Source: Pseudomonas cedrina subsp. cedrina
GTDB taxonomy: Bacteria; Pseudomonadota; Gammaproteobacteria; Pseudomonadales; Pseudomonadaceae
Assembly (NCBI RefSeq): GCF_001983175.1
Contig: NZ_MNPW01000020.1
Span: 1-64,000, forward strand
DNA length: 64,000 nt
Direction: 5' to 3'
Shown: positions 51,284 to 58,663 of the stretch, one piece after another
Position numbering within the stretch: position 1 is the stretch's first letter
How the letters are laid out: every line of letters begins with the position of its first letter
The notes under the pieces: generated by a model
Told to the model about the DNA's origin: nothing
Databases searched by the model: none
The model's input: the letters and a program-made list of their open reading frames with translations, nothing else
Translations under genes and position numbers: made by a program

Positions 51284-52733
51284 GCAGCACCCTGGTGTGC
51301 GGATACAAGCGCGCTATCTCGCGCGCGAGTACCGCGCCATTCATCTCGCCGGGCATGATCAAGTCACTGAACACCAGGTCGTAGGTCGCGCCGGCGAGCC
51401 GGTCCAATGCCTCGGCGGCCGTGTGCGCAATGTCGGTGCGATAACCGTAGTCGGCCAGAATTTCCTGGGCCAACTCCGCCACTTCGGGCCGGTCCTCCAC
51501 AATCAGGATGCGTTCGTCGCCTTGCAGCGAAGTGGCCGCGGGCGTCTGCTCGACCCAGAGCTGGCTGTCGTCCGCCGGAAAATACAGGCGCACCGTCGTG
51601 CCCACGCCTGGGTAGGAATAGATGCGTGCAGTGCCGCCCGATTGCTTGACGAAGCCATACACCATCGACAACCCCAGCCCCGAGCCCTTGCCCTCCTCCT
51701 TGGTGGTGAAAAACGGCTCCATCACTTTTTCCTGGACGCTCTCGTCGATGCCGTTGCCGTTATCGCTGATCGAGATGCCCACGTAGCGGCCCTCGGCCAG
51801 CCCGTCGCGTTGCGCATTGGCGTCGCCCGGAACCTGAACATTGCACGTCTTCACCGTCACGGTCGGCTCGGTGCGTCCTTCGAGCGCATCCTGGGCGTTG
51901 GACAACAAGTGCCGCACCGCCAGCTCCGCCTGCGCGGGATCGAGACGGCAGTTCCACAGGCCCTCGGCGAGCTCCACATGCAGCTGGACATCCTGCAGCG
52001 TCTGCGCCATGAAATCGGTGCGACCCAGCAAGGAGTTCAGGTTGATCACGCGACTGTCCAGGCGTTGCTTGCGCGAGAACGCGAGCAACTGTTGGGTCAA
52101 GGATTGGGCTTTTTCGGCGGCGGCCCTGGCGCGGCTGGCGCCGTTGAAGATGCGCTGCGGATCGGCGCCGGGGCGCTGGGCGCTCTGCTGGATCAGTTCG
52201 AGATAACCGACCATCACCTGCAGCAGGTTATTGAAGTCGTGGGCAATGCCCCCGGTCAGTTGCCCGAGGGCCTCCAGGTCCTGGGCGCGGCGCACGCGCA
52301 GTTCCGCGTCGTGACGCCGGCTCACGTCCAACTGGGAGGCGAAAAAGTACACCAGTTGCCCTTGCTCATTGAACAACGGCGAAATGAACACTTCGTTCCA
52401 GAACGTCGAGCCATCCTTACGGTAGTTGAGCACTTCCACGCACACCTCATGGCGGCATGTCATCGCACGCTGCACTTGCAGCAGCGCACGTTTGTCGGTT
52501 TCAGGCCCTTGCAGAAGCCTGCAGTTGCGCCCGATAACTTCATCCTGTTCATACCCCGTCAGCCTCAGGAACGCCTGATTGGCGAAGATGATCGGGTTAT
52601 CGGGTTGGGCGGGGTCGCAAACGATCATCGCGCTCTGGCTGGTTTGCATGGCCGCGAAAAACAGGTCTTTGCGATTGGAAGAAAGCCGCGCTGGATCGAT
52701 ACGGTCGACCACGGGCTTTTTCTTGCTTGCCAA
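51132..52733 (-). CDS. LOV-histidine kinase-receiver blue-light photoreceptor
   Basis: A 533-residue hybrid kinase. The N-terminal PAS is a true LOV domain: the flavin-adduct cysteine C71 sits in GRNCRLLQ (68-75; consensus GxNCRFLQ), with the flavin-contacting N103, N113 and Q134. HisKA has H165 (GGIAHDFNNLLQ), HATPase has DNGNGI and GSGLGLSMVYGF, and a C-terminal receiver has D457 (LVFSDLIMPGEMNG). Length and order match the LOV-HK described in P. syringae. Start is TTG 52733, with GGAGGT 7 bases upstream; the next ATG (residue 29) would cut into the LOV N-cap. It presumably phosphorylates its own receiver or a separate regulator in blue light. Confidence 0.93.
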   Translation of the reverse strand: MASKKKPVVDRIDPARLSSNRKDLFFAAMQTSQSAMIVCDPAQPDNPIIFANQAFLRLTGYEQDEVIGRNCRLLQGPETDKRALLQVQRAMTCRHEVCVEVLNYRKDGSTFWNEVFISPLFNEQGQLVYFFASQLDVSRRHDAELRVRRAQDLEALGQLTGGIAHDFNNLLQVMVGYLELIQQSAQRPGADPQRIFNGASRARAAAEKAQSLTQQLLAFSRKQRLDSRVINLNSLLGRTDFMAQTLQDVQLHVELAEGLWNCRLDPAQAELAVRHLLSNAQDALEGRTEPTVTVKTCNVQVPGDANAQRDGLAEGRYVGISISDNGNGIDESVQEKVMEPFFTTKEEGKGSGLGLSMVYGFVKQSGGTARIYSYPGVGTTVRLYFPADDSQLWVEQTPAATSLQGDERILIVEDRPEVAELAQEILADYGYRTDIAHTAAEALDRLAGATYDLVFSDLIMPGEMNGAVLAREIARLYPHTRVLLTTGYAKDSLERADIQVHDFELIAKPYQPADLPRKIRTLLDTAWTAPASG

Positions 52734-52843
52734 GGTTCACCTCCAATTACGTGGTGCGTGTTCCATGGACCGTAAAAATGTCGCACAGTGCCACCCTGCG
52801 CTGAACAGGCGCCCGCCGCATGGGTCGGGCGCCGCGCGTTGCA

Positions 52844-53353
52844 TCAGCGCTTGGCTTCTTTATCGGGGTCGGCTGAGCGACGCAGGAACGCTTGCGTCAG
52901 TTCGGGCAAATGCTCAAGCAGCCACTCGGCCATGGCGATTTCCTGCGGCAGGATCTTTTCGCAGGCCGCTTGGGTTTCCAAATCACCGGCCTCTTTCGCA
53001 GCGGCGATAAGCGCCGTGTAGCTGGCAATTTCCATGTTTTCGAACACGTACCCGGCCATTGCGCCCTTGATGACTTCGTCACTCATCAACGAGCCACCGA
53101 CCGCCTGGCCGAACGCCATCAGCTTGCCACCCATGTCTTTCAGGGTCGACGAACTGCCGCCCAGGCGCGCCAGGCACTGATCAATCAGCTGCTGCTGGCC
53201 GAGGGTTTCCTCAATGTGCTGGTCGATCCGCGCCTTGAGCTGCGGGTAGTGCTCCAGGCGCTCGGATTGCGCCTTGAGCATTTTTTCGGCCTGCTGCTCC
53301 ATCGCATGGGCATCACGCAGCCAATCGAGCAGGTTTTCCTGTGGAGTCGCCAT
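52844..53353 (-). CDS. YciE/YciF-like ferritin-like protein (DUF892)
   Basis: A 169-residue four-helix protein. ENLLDWLRDAHAMEQQAEKML is the DUF892 opening, with later E and H positions (QHIEETLGQQQLIDQCL, YVFENMEIASYTALIAAA, LPQEIAMAEWLLEHLPEL). The YciE/YciF family is induced in stationary phase, osmotic stress and biofilms and can carry diiron sites. It follows the Mn-catalase gene by 66 bases on the same strand, in line with co-expression. GAGGA precedes the start. Confidence 0.88.
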   Translation of the reverse strand: MATPQENLLDWLRDAHAMEQQAEKMLKAQSERLEHYPQLKARIDQHIEETLGQQQLIDQCLARLGGSSSTLKDMGGKLMAFGQAVGGSLMSDEVIKGAMAGYVFENMEIASYTALIAAAKEAGDLETQAACEKILPQEIAMAEWLLEHLPELTQAFLRRSADPDKEAKR

Positions 53354-53419
53354 GTCGTTAGTCCTCTTGATGAAAAAATGGCATGCGCCGCACGCCCGAA
53401 AGCGTACGGCTGTGCCGCG

Positions 53420-54304
53420 TCAAATCTCGGGTTTGGGTTGCATTCCCGAGCCCAAGTCAGCGCCAGTCACGGGGTCGCTCGTCGGGTCCGAGGCCGTGCG
53501 GATCTTCATCGCGCTCAATGTCGCTTCGTCGTCGGCGTCCAACTGCACGCTGGCCAAGCCATCGCCACCATCGACCGCCGGTTGCGGGCTTTCCACGAAC
53601 TCCCACTCTTCGCCCTGGTTCCATGGGCCACGCATGCCTCCTGCACCCTGGGACATCTTGTAGTAGACCTGCGTGAATTCGGGCATGCCAGGCAGCTTGC
53701 CTTGGGGGAAGTTCGGCTGAATCGAATGCAGCGCGTTTTCAAAGGACAACTGATGCGCGATTTCCCGCGTCATCAAAAAGCCCAGCGCCTCTTTCACGCC
53801 CGGGTCATCCGTGACATTCATCAGCCGCTCGTAGACGATTTTGGCGCGGGCTTCGGCCGCGATATTGGAGCGCATGTCCGCGGTGGGCTCACCGATGGTG
53901 TCGATATAGGCCGCTGTCCAGGGCACACCGGCGGAGTTGATCAACGGCGCACCGGCACCGTACAACAGGCTGGTGACATGGGAGTCATTGCCGGCACCGT
54001 TAAGCGAGCGATACAACTCGCCCTCTTCTTCCACGCCTTCGGCCATGCGTCCCTTGGCGCCCTTGTTGAGCATCACGATGATGGAGCCGACGATCTCCAA
54101 ATGGCTGAGCTCTTCGGTGGCGATGTCCATCAGCAGATCCTTGCGCCCCGGATCGTCTTCAGCCAGGGCCTGGGTGAAGTAGCGGGACGCCGCCGCCAGT
54201 TCCCCCTGAGGGCCGCCAAACTGTTCCAGCAGCAGGTTGGCCAGGCCGGGGTTAGGCTCGGCGACACGGACGGTGTATTGAAGTCGCTTGTTATGTAGAA
54301 ACAT
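53420..54304 (-). CDS. katN: Non-heme manganese catalase
   Basis: A 294-residue dimanganese catalase. Metal ligands in the four-helix bundle: E35 (GPQGELAAASRYF), E65 and H68 (ATEELSHLE), then E in AKIVYERLMN and H in REIAHQLSFENAL. It turns hydrogen peroxide into water and oxygen and resists cyanide. The C-terminal tail (after about 225) is long and acidic. Start ATG 54304 has GAGGAG upstream; an ATG at 54367 has none. Its orthologs in Pseudomonas are usually RpoS-dependent. Confidence 0.93.
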   Translation of the reverse strand: MFLHNKRLQYTVRVAEPNPGLANLLLEQFGGPQGELAAASRYFTQALAEDDPGRKDLLMDIATEELSHLEIVGSIIVMLNKGAKGRMAEGVEEEGELYRSLNGAGNDSHVTSLLYGAGAPLINSAGVPWTAAYIDTIGEPTADMRSNIAAEARAKIVYERLMNVTDDPGVKEALGFLMTREIAHQLSFENALHSIQPNFPQGKLPGMPEFTQVYYKMSQGAGGMRGPWNQGEEWEFVESPQPAVDGGDGLASVQLDADDEATLSAMKIRTASDPTSDPVTGADLGSGMQPKPEI

Positions 54305-54469
54305 GAACAAATCTCCTCGGGCTAATCGAAAAGAGACGGCACTTTGCAAATGCGCGCCTACTGTCATGTGAAATAACCGGCGCTGGAAATTTCAAAAAAA
54401 TTACGCATATCTCGACCAGCGGTTACGCCTGAATGGCCAAGCGAAACGGCCGTACGCGATGCCAGGCAT

Positions 54470-54697
54470 TCAATCGGCACGCTCGTTATCAGAGGGAACG
54501 ATGTCGATTTCAGGCGTCCCGTTGGGTGGCAAGACGTCGGCTTCGCCGGACTTTTCAAGGGTGCCGGGATGGTCCCAGTCGGTGGCCGCATTGGGGTCCT
54601 CGTCACGTCCGGCAGTACCGATCACATTGCCGTCGTCGTTAGGTTGGCCCAGATCTTCAACGGGGCGGTTCTGGGTGTTGGATGGGTCATGTTTCAT
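54470..54697 (-). CDS. Small acidic hypothetical protein
   Basis: A 75-residue, strongly acidic, Asp/Pro/Gly-rich protein (MKHDPSNTQNRPVEDLGQPN... ) with no hydrophobic segment, so probably disordered. GGAGA lies 8 bases before the ATG. It is upstream of the Mn-catalase gene on the same strand and may be part of its transcript. Family not recognised; hydrophilin-like composition suits a stress role. Confidence 0.6.
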   Translation of the reverse strand: MKHDPSNTQNRPVEDLGQPNDDGNVIGTAGRDEDPNAATDWDHPGTLEKSGEADVLPPNGTPEIDIVPSDNERAD

Positions 54698-54729
54698 GGA
54701 AAAAATCTCCAGGTCACAGGATGGAAGCC

Positions 54730-54876
54730 TTACTTGCTCTCGTCTGCCTTGCCTTCTTGCATCTGCACCGAAGCCTTGCCGTCGGTATTCTCTTTGGTGG
54801 CGTTGTCGCCACTGTCAAAGCAGCCGTGGAGCATAAACACGCTGCACAGCCCAAGGCACATGGTTAGTTTTTTCAT
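54730..54876 (-). CDS. Small lipoprotein
   Basis: A 48-residue lipoprotein precursor. Signal MKKLTMCLGLCSVFMLHG followed by the lipobox cysteine C19 (MLHGC), then a short hydrophilic tail with many Asp, Glu and Lys. AGGTG precedes the start. The mature part is only about 30 residues; such entericidin-like small lipoproteins often respond to stress. It lies 32 bases upstream of the acidic protein gene on the same strand. Confidence 0.7.
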   Translation of the reverse strand: MKKLTMCLGLCSVFMLHGCFDSGDNATKENTDGKASVQMQEGKADESK

Positions 54877-55121
54877 GCTTGTTCACCTGCTGTAAGTCGA
54901 GTGATTCAACCTGGCAAGACGAAGCCGAACTTCGTCAGCACACCCTTTATCTGGCCGGGGCAAACGCCTCAGTGTTCAATCAAATCGACCCGAGGCTGAC
55001 GAGTGGTCCCAGGCAAAAACCGATTGAACGCCTCTTGGGGACCTCCTTCTAAACAGTGGCAAACCTTAACCTGGCAAGGCCTCCTCTCTGGCCTTGTGCA
55101 TCACCACGGAAGGACTGAGCC

Positions 55122-55886
55122 ATGAAAAAAGCCAACCGCACGACCACCCTCCCATCGCTCTGCCTGGCAGCATCCCTCGGTGTGCTGACAGCCTGCGCCG
55201 GTAACGATTCCGCATCAAATGTGGTGGCACCCGGTGCCGAGAAATCGCCGACCACCCGAACGCTGGATGCGGGCGCCGCGATGCTCCAGTCGCGCCCGCC
55301 CATCGATGCGTTGAACGCTTACCTGGACGGTTTTCACTTCTATAACGGCCACCCCGATGTGCAAATGGAAGCCCATCACTATTGCTCGATTCTCAACGAA
55401 GAGGTGATCCAGTGCGTGATCTACGACGGCAATCGCCAGGATGCCAAGTTGATGGGCGTGGAGTACATCATCAGCAAGCAGTTGTTCAACACGCTGCCTG
55501 CGGCTGAAAAGGCGCTGTGGCACAGCCATGTGCATGAAGTGAAGTCCGGGCAACTGGTTGCGCCGGGCATCCCCGACGTCGCCGAGCATGCCTTGATGAA
55601 CAAGCTGGTCAACACCTATGGCAAGACCTGGCACACCTGGCACACCGACCTCAACAAACAGCTGCCACTGGGCGTGCCGCAATTGATGATGGGCTTTACC
55701 GCTGACGGCCAGGCTGACCCGGCCATGGTTGCCGAGCGCGACCAGCGGCTGGGAATCAACAGCAGCGATAAGAAAAAGGCCCGTGCGGACATCATCGCAG
55801 CGCCCATCGCGCCGGGTGCGGATGCATGGCGCCAGGGCAACGTCATCCAGATCGTCGACCCGACCGAAACACCTCATCGCCACTAA
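55122..55886 (+). CDS. OBAP family lipoprotein (DUF1264-like)
   Basis: A 254-residue protein with a lipoprotein signal (lipobox LTAC, Cys about 25). The main body matches oil-body-associated proteins: YLDGFHFYNGHPDVQMEAHHYCSILNEEVIQCVIYDG (about 67-105), LMGVEYIISKQLFNTLPAAEKALWHSHVHEV and TYGKTWHTWHTD. Plant OBAPs associate with lipid droplets; the bacterial role is unknown. Histidines are abundant (HHYC, HSHVHE, HTWHTD), so a metal site is possible. A plausible ribosome site (GGAAGGA) lies upstream. Confidence 0.83.
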   Translation: MKKANRTTTLPSLCLAASLGVLTACAGNDSASNVVAPGAEKSPTTRTLDAGAAMLQSRPPIDALNAYLDGFHFYNGHPDVQMEAHHYCSILNEEVIQCVIYDGNRQDAKLMGVEYIISKQLFNTLPAAEKALWHSHVHEVKSGQLVAPGIPDVAEHALMNKLVNTYGKTWHTWHTDLNKQLPLGVPQLMMGFTADGQADPAMVAERDQRLGINSSDKKKARADIIAAPIAPGADAWRQGNVIQIVDPTETPHRH

Positions 55887-55967
55887 TCACGCCACTCGGG
55901 CATTTGGATTGAACGATCATTTGCTGGCCCGCCTCTATCCCAAGACCAGCGAATGGAGGATGTCAGC

Positions 55968-57278
55968 ATGATTGATCCAGCAACCGGAATGAGACCTGGC
56001 GAACGCTACACAGTGGACAGCCTGGAACGAACGAAGCACTTCAGCGGCTTTTTCCTGGACGGCAAGTACTACCTGGAACCTGAATTGCTCACCGCAGTCG
56101 GCTGGCTCGAAGGCCAGACGTTTATCTATGACGAGCTCGACGCCACCGGCGAACCGGTCTTCCCCGACCGCGTCGCCGGCACGATCGAAGACCTCACGCT
56201 GATACTCAGCGATGGCGCCCGGCTGAAACTGCATGAGACGGCTGTGCACGCAACGGAGGACGCGCCCGAGCCCGCGCCTGCCGACGCTGAGCGCAACGGC
56301 CAACTGCACGGCAAGACGGTAGTGATCACCGGCGCTTCCAGCGGCATCGGTCGCGCCGCGGCCCATGCCTTTGCCAAACAGAGCACCCGCCTGGTACTGG
56401 CCGCCCGCGACGAAGCGGCGTTGGCCGATGTGGTCGAGGAATGCGCGGCCCTCGGTGCCCAGGCGCTGGCGGTGCAAACCGACGTGACCCAGGGCGAGCA
56501 GATGCGCGCCTTGGCCGAACAGGCCGCCGCCTTTGGCAATGGCCGGATCGATATCTGGATCAACAACGCCGGGGTCGGTGCGGTCGGCGATTTCGAGAAA
56601 ACCCCGCTGGAAGCCCATGAGCAGGTGCTGCAAACGGACCTGCTTGGCTACCTGCGTGGTGCCTACGTCGCGTGGCCCTATTTCAAGGCGCAGAACAGCG
56701 GGATTCTGATCAACACCTTGTCATTGGGCAGCTGGGTTGCACAGCCTTACGCCGCCGCCTACTCAGCCAGCAAGTACGGCTTGCGTGGGTTATCTGAAGC
56801 GCTGCGCGGCGAATTGGTTGGCTACCCCAATATCCACGTGTGCGACATCTACCCGGCGGTGATGGACACGCCGGGTTTTCGCGACGGCGGCAATTTCACC
56901 GGCCACGCGCTGAAGCCGCCGCCACCGGTCTACGATCCACAGCGGGTTGCACAGGCGATGGTGGCTTGTGCGCTGCAGCCGAAGAACAGCATCACCGTCG
57001 GCGCCGCCGCCACCGTTGCGCGCGTTGCGCATTTCTTGCTGCCTGCTTTCCCCCAATTATCCGGTTGGCTGACCCGTCGGGGGTTGGAGCGCAGCTCCCG
57101 CGCCGCCACGTCGTCGGGCAACCTGTTCACACCGGCAAGCGGCGAGCGACGCGTCGAAGGCGGCCAGCGAAAACCCCGCCACACGTCTTACTGGCTGGCC
57201 GCAGCGGGCGCCGTTCTGTTACTGGGCGGCGTTGCCGTCGCACGCAACCTGCGTTCGAACAACACGCGGCATAAATGA
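55968..57278 (+). CDS. SDR oxidoreductase with N-terminal extra domain and C-terminal helix
   Basis: A 436-residue protein in three parts. Residues 1-95 are a domain I do not recognise (GERYTVDSLERTKHFSGFFLDGKYYLEPELLTAVGWLEG). Residues 113-345 are a classical short-chain dehydrogenase: TGASSGIG at 121-128, NNAG about 199-202, S252, Y265 and K269 as catalytic set (YSASKYG). Near the end a helix (SYWLAAAGAVLLLGGVAVA) anchors it in the membrane. GGAGGA before ATG 55968 decides the start. Similar SDRs lie in the RpoS region of P. aeruginosa. Substrate unknown. A terminator follows. Confidence 0.85.
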   Translation: MIDPATGMRPGERYTVDSLERTKHFSGFFLDGKYYLEPELLTAVGWLEGQTFIYDELDATGEPVFPDRVAGTIEDLTLILSDGARLKLHETAVHATEDAPEPAPADAERNGQLHGKTVVITGASSGIGRAAAHAFAKQSTRLVLAARDEAALADVVEECAALGAQALAVQTDVTQGEQMRALAEQAAAFGNGRIDIWINNAGVGAVGDFEKTPLEAHEQVLQTDLLGYLRGAYVAWPYFKAQNSGILINTLSLGSWVAQPYAAAYSASKYGLRGLSEALRGELVGYPNIHVCDIYPAVMDTPGFRDGGNFTGHALKPPPPVYDPQRVAQAMVACALQPKNSITVGAAATVARVAHFLLPAFPQLSGWLTRRGLERSSRAATSSGNLFTPASGERRVEGGQRKPRHTSYWLAAAGAVLLLGGVAVARNLRSNNTRHK

Positions 57279-57284
57279 ACTCCT

Positions 57285-57307
57285 GGGGGCGACCGCCCCC
57301 CTTTTTT
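57285..57307 (+). terminator. Rho-independent terminator after the SDR gene
   Basis: GGGGGC (57285-57290), loop GACC, GCCCCC (57295-57300), then C and six Ts. It begins 7 bases after the SDR stop and ends before the next gene's ribosome site. Confidence 0.85.
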
Positions 57308-57324
57308 GCAAGAGGTAATCCAGC

Positions 57325-57606
57325 ATGTCTTATAACTTCGAAGGAACCGCCAGCGTCATCACGGCCTCGCGCCATCTGGGAACGGAATCGGATGAGCGCC
57401 TGAATGACTCGGTCGCTATCCGGATGTCCAGCAGCGGCAAACCCACTATCGTGCGCCTGGATTTCGACTCGCCATTGGAGTGGCCTGGCAACCCCACCTT
57501 TGTGACCGTCAACTTGCCGGATGGCACCTCTGTGAGCGGCGTGATTGCCGAGATAGAGCGCCCTGTCGAAGGGCCTGGCTGGGTAACTTTTACAGTGGAT
57601 GACTGA
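57325..57606 (+). CDS. Small hypothetical protein
   Basis: A 93-residue protein, mostly beta strand by pattern (IVRLDFDSPLEWPGNPTFVTVNLPDGTSVSGVIAEIERP), ending in VTFTVDD. No signal peptide. AGAGG lies 9 bases before the ATG. Family not recognised. It sits just behind a terminator, so it has its own promoter or read-through. Confidence 0.6.
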   Translation: MSYNFEGTASVITASRHLGTESDERLNDSVAIRMSSSGKPTIVRLDFDSPLEWPGNPTFVTVNLPDGTSVSGVIAEIERPVEGPGWVTFTVDD

Positions 57607-57703
57607 TTGTATAAGTCTTGATCTCGGTCATCGAATTGTCTGACAGTTTTTTGAATTTTCCGTGGCGTCAAATATCTGTACTTCATGAGCATAAGGAGTC
57701 CTC

Positions 57704-57961
57704 ATGAAACACAACGATTTATTCACTATCCGGTATAGGCTGCACGGTGAACACAGGTCTTTCATCGTGCGTGCCGCGCAAATGAACAATGCCGAGGCAT
57801 GGCATTGGGCCAGTTGCGATGCCGGCGTGGCAGTCATACCCAGATTTGGTCAACACACCCTCAAGCGCGTGTCCAAACCGATGGCCGAGAAATACGGCAT
57901 CACCGACGTGCGCTGGAGCGGCGCCGAAGCGATCCAGTGGGCGGAGGGCCTCACACAATGA
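57704..57961 (+). CDS. DUF6555-type small protein
   Basis: An 85-residue paralog of the protein at 39397-39666. The two share an R-x(3)-MNNAEAWHWASCDAG-x-x-x-IPR block and a KRVSKPxAExYG block. The family is common in Pseudomonas and has no known role; the invariant W-H-W and the cysteine stand out. AGGAG precedes the start. Its stop overlaps the ATG of the next small gene. Confidence 0.78.
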   Translation: MKHNDLFTIRYRLHGEHRSFIVRAAQMNNAEAWHWASCDAGVAVIPRFGQHTLKRVSKPMAEKYGITDVRWSGAEAIQWAEGLTQ

Positions 57962-58200
57962 ACAGCCAGACTCTTGGTTACACAACAGGGCAAACGTGGG
58001 ACGACGAGATCGCGCACAACACCGAGATGTTTTTCGAGGCTGATCGCCTGGATGCGCAAGCGTACAAGATCATCGAGAACTACAGCGGCGAGGCGCAAAC
58101 CTGGACGCGCTTTCTGGAAGCCAAGAAAGCCGCGGAGGAGCAACGCACCGCGGCTTATCGGGACTGGATGCGCATCCGCCGGGCGATGCGTAAACCGTAA
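57958..58200 (+). CDS. Small helical hypothetical protein
   Basis: An 80-residue charged, mainly helical protein (MNSQTLGYTTGQTWDDEIAHNTEMFFEADRLDAQAYKIIENYSG...). It overlaps the DUF6555 gene by four bases (ATGA), so the two should be made together and may interact. Not a family I recognise. Confidence 0.65.
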   Translation: MNSQTLGYTTGQTWDDEIAHNTEMFFEADRLDAQAYKIIENYSGEAQTWTRFLEAKKAAEEQRTAAYRDWMRIRRAMRKP

Positions 58201-58663
58201 TCACCGGCGCTTTCCACTGTGAGAGCTGGCTTGCCTGCGATGGCGATAGGTATCTACACATTGTAGTGAGCGGGCTTGTCCCGCGCTGGGGGGCGAAGCC
58301 GCCCCAAACCAGGCGAATTGGGTTTGTCTGAAACTACGCGGTGTCTTTATTGGGGCGGCTTCGCCACCCAGCGCGGGACAAGCCCGCTCACTACAAAGTT
58401 GTGTAGATACCTATGCTGGGATCCGACAAGCCAGCTCCCACATTGTCAAGACCACCGCACCACTCGTCAGTTTGTATAAACCTTTGCAACACGCTCGTCT
58501 CAACCAAGAGTAAAGGTCCTGAGAAGTGATCGAGTTCGGCACGCAGGCATTCTGTTACGAGCAGGTTTTCAGCTATATTTCACCTCCCGCTCACTCATCA
58601 CCCTCGCTGGAATTCGTGCCCCTACACGCTCTTCTCGTGCGCAGTTAACCAAGGTTGGTATTT
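58201..58663. other. Intergenic region with REPIN and promoter of the hybrid kinase
   Basis: The first half is a large inverted REP pair (58218-58444). The second half (58445-58663) is AT-richer and should contain the promoter of the CheB-CheR-kinase gene; AAGG at 58651 is its ribosome site. No gene seen. Confidence 0.6.
58218..58444. repeat. REPIN: nested inverted REP pair
   Basis: Outer arms 58218-58241 (TGTGAGAGCTGGCTTGCCTG...) and about 58423-58444 (its reverse complement with few changes). Inner arms 58245-58307 and 58350-58413 hold GGTATCTACACA / TGTGTAGATACC and TAGTGAGCGGGCTTGTCCCG / its complement, each near perfect. The centre (58308-58349) is the unpaired loop. The whole unit could fold into one long hairpin of the type that marks Pseudomonas intergenic space. 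Confidence 0.88.
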
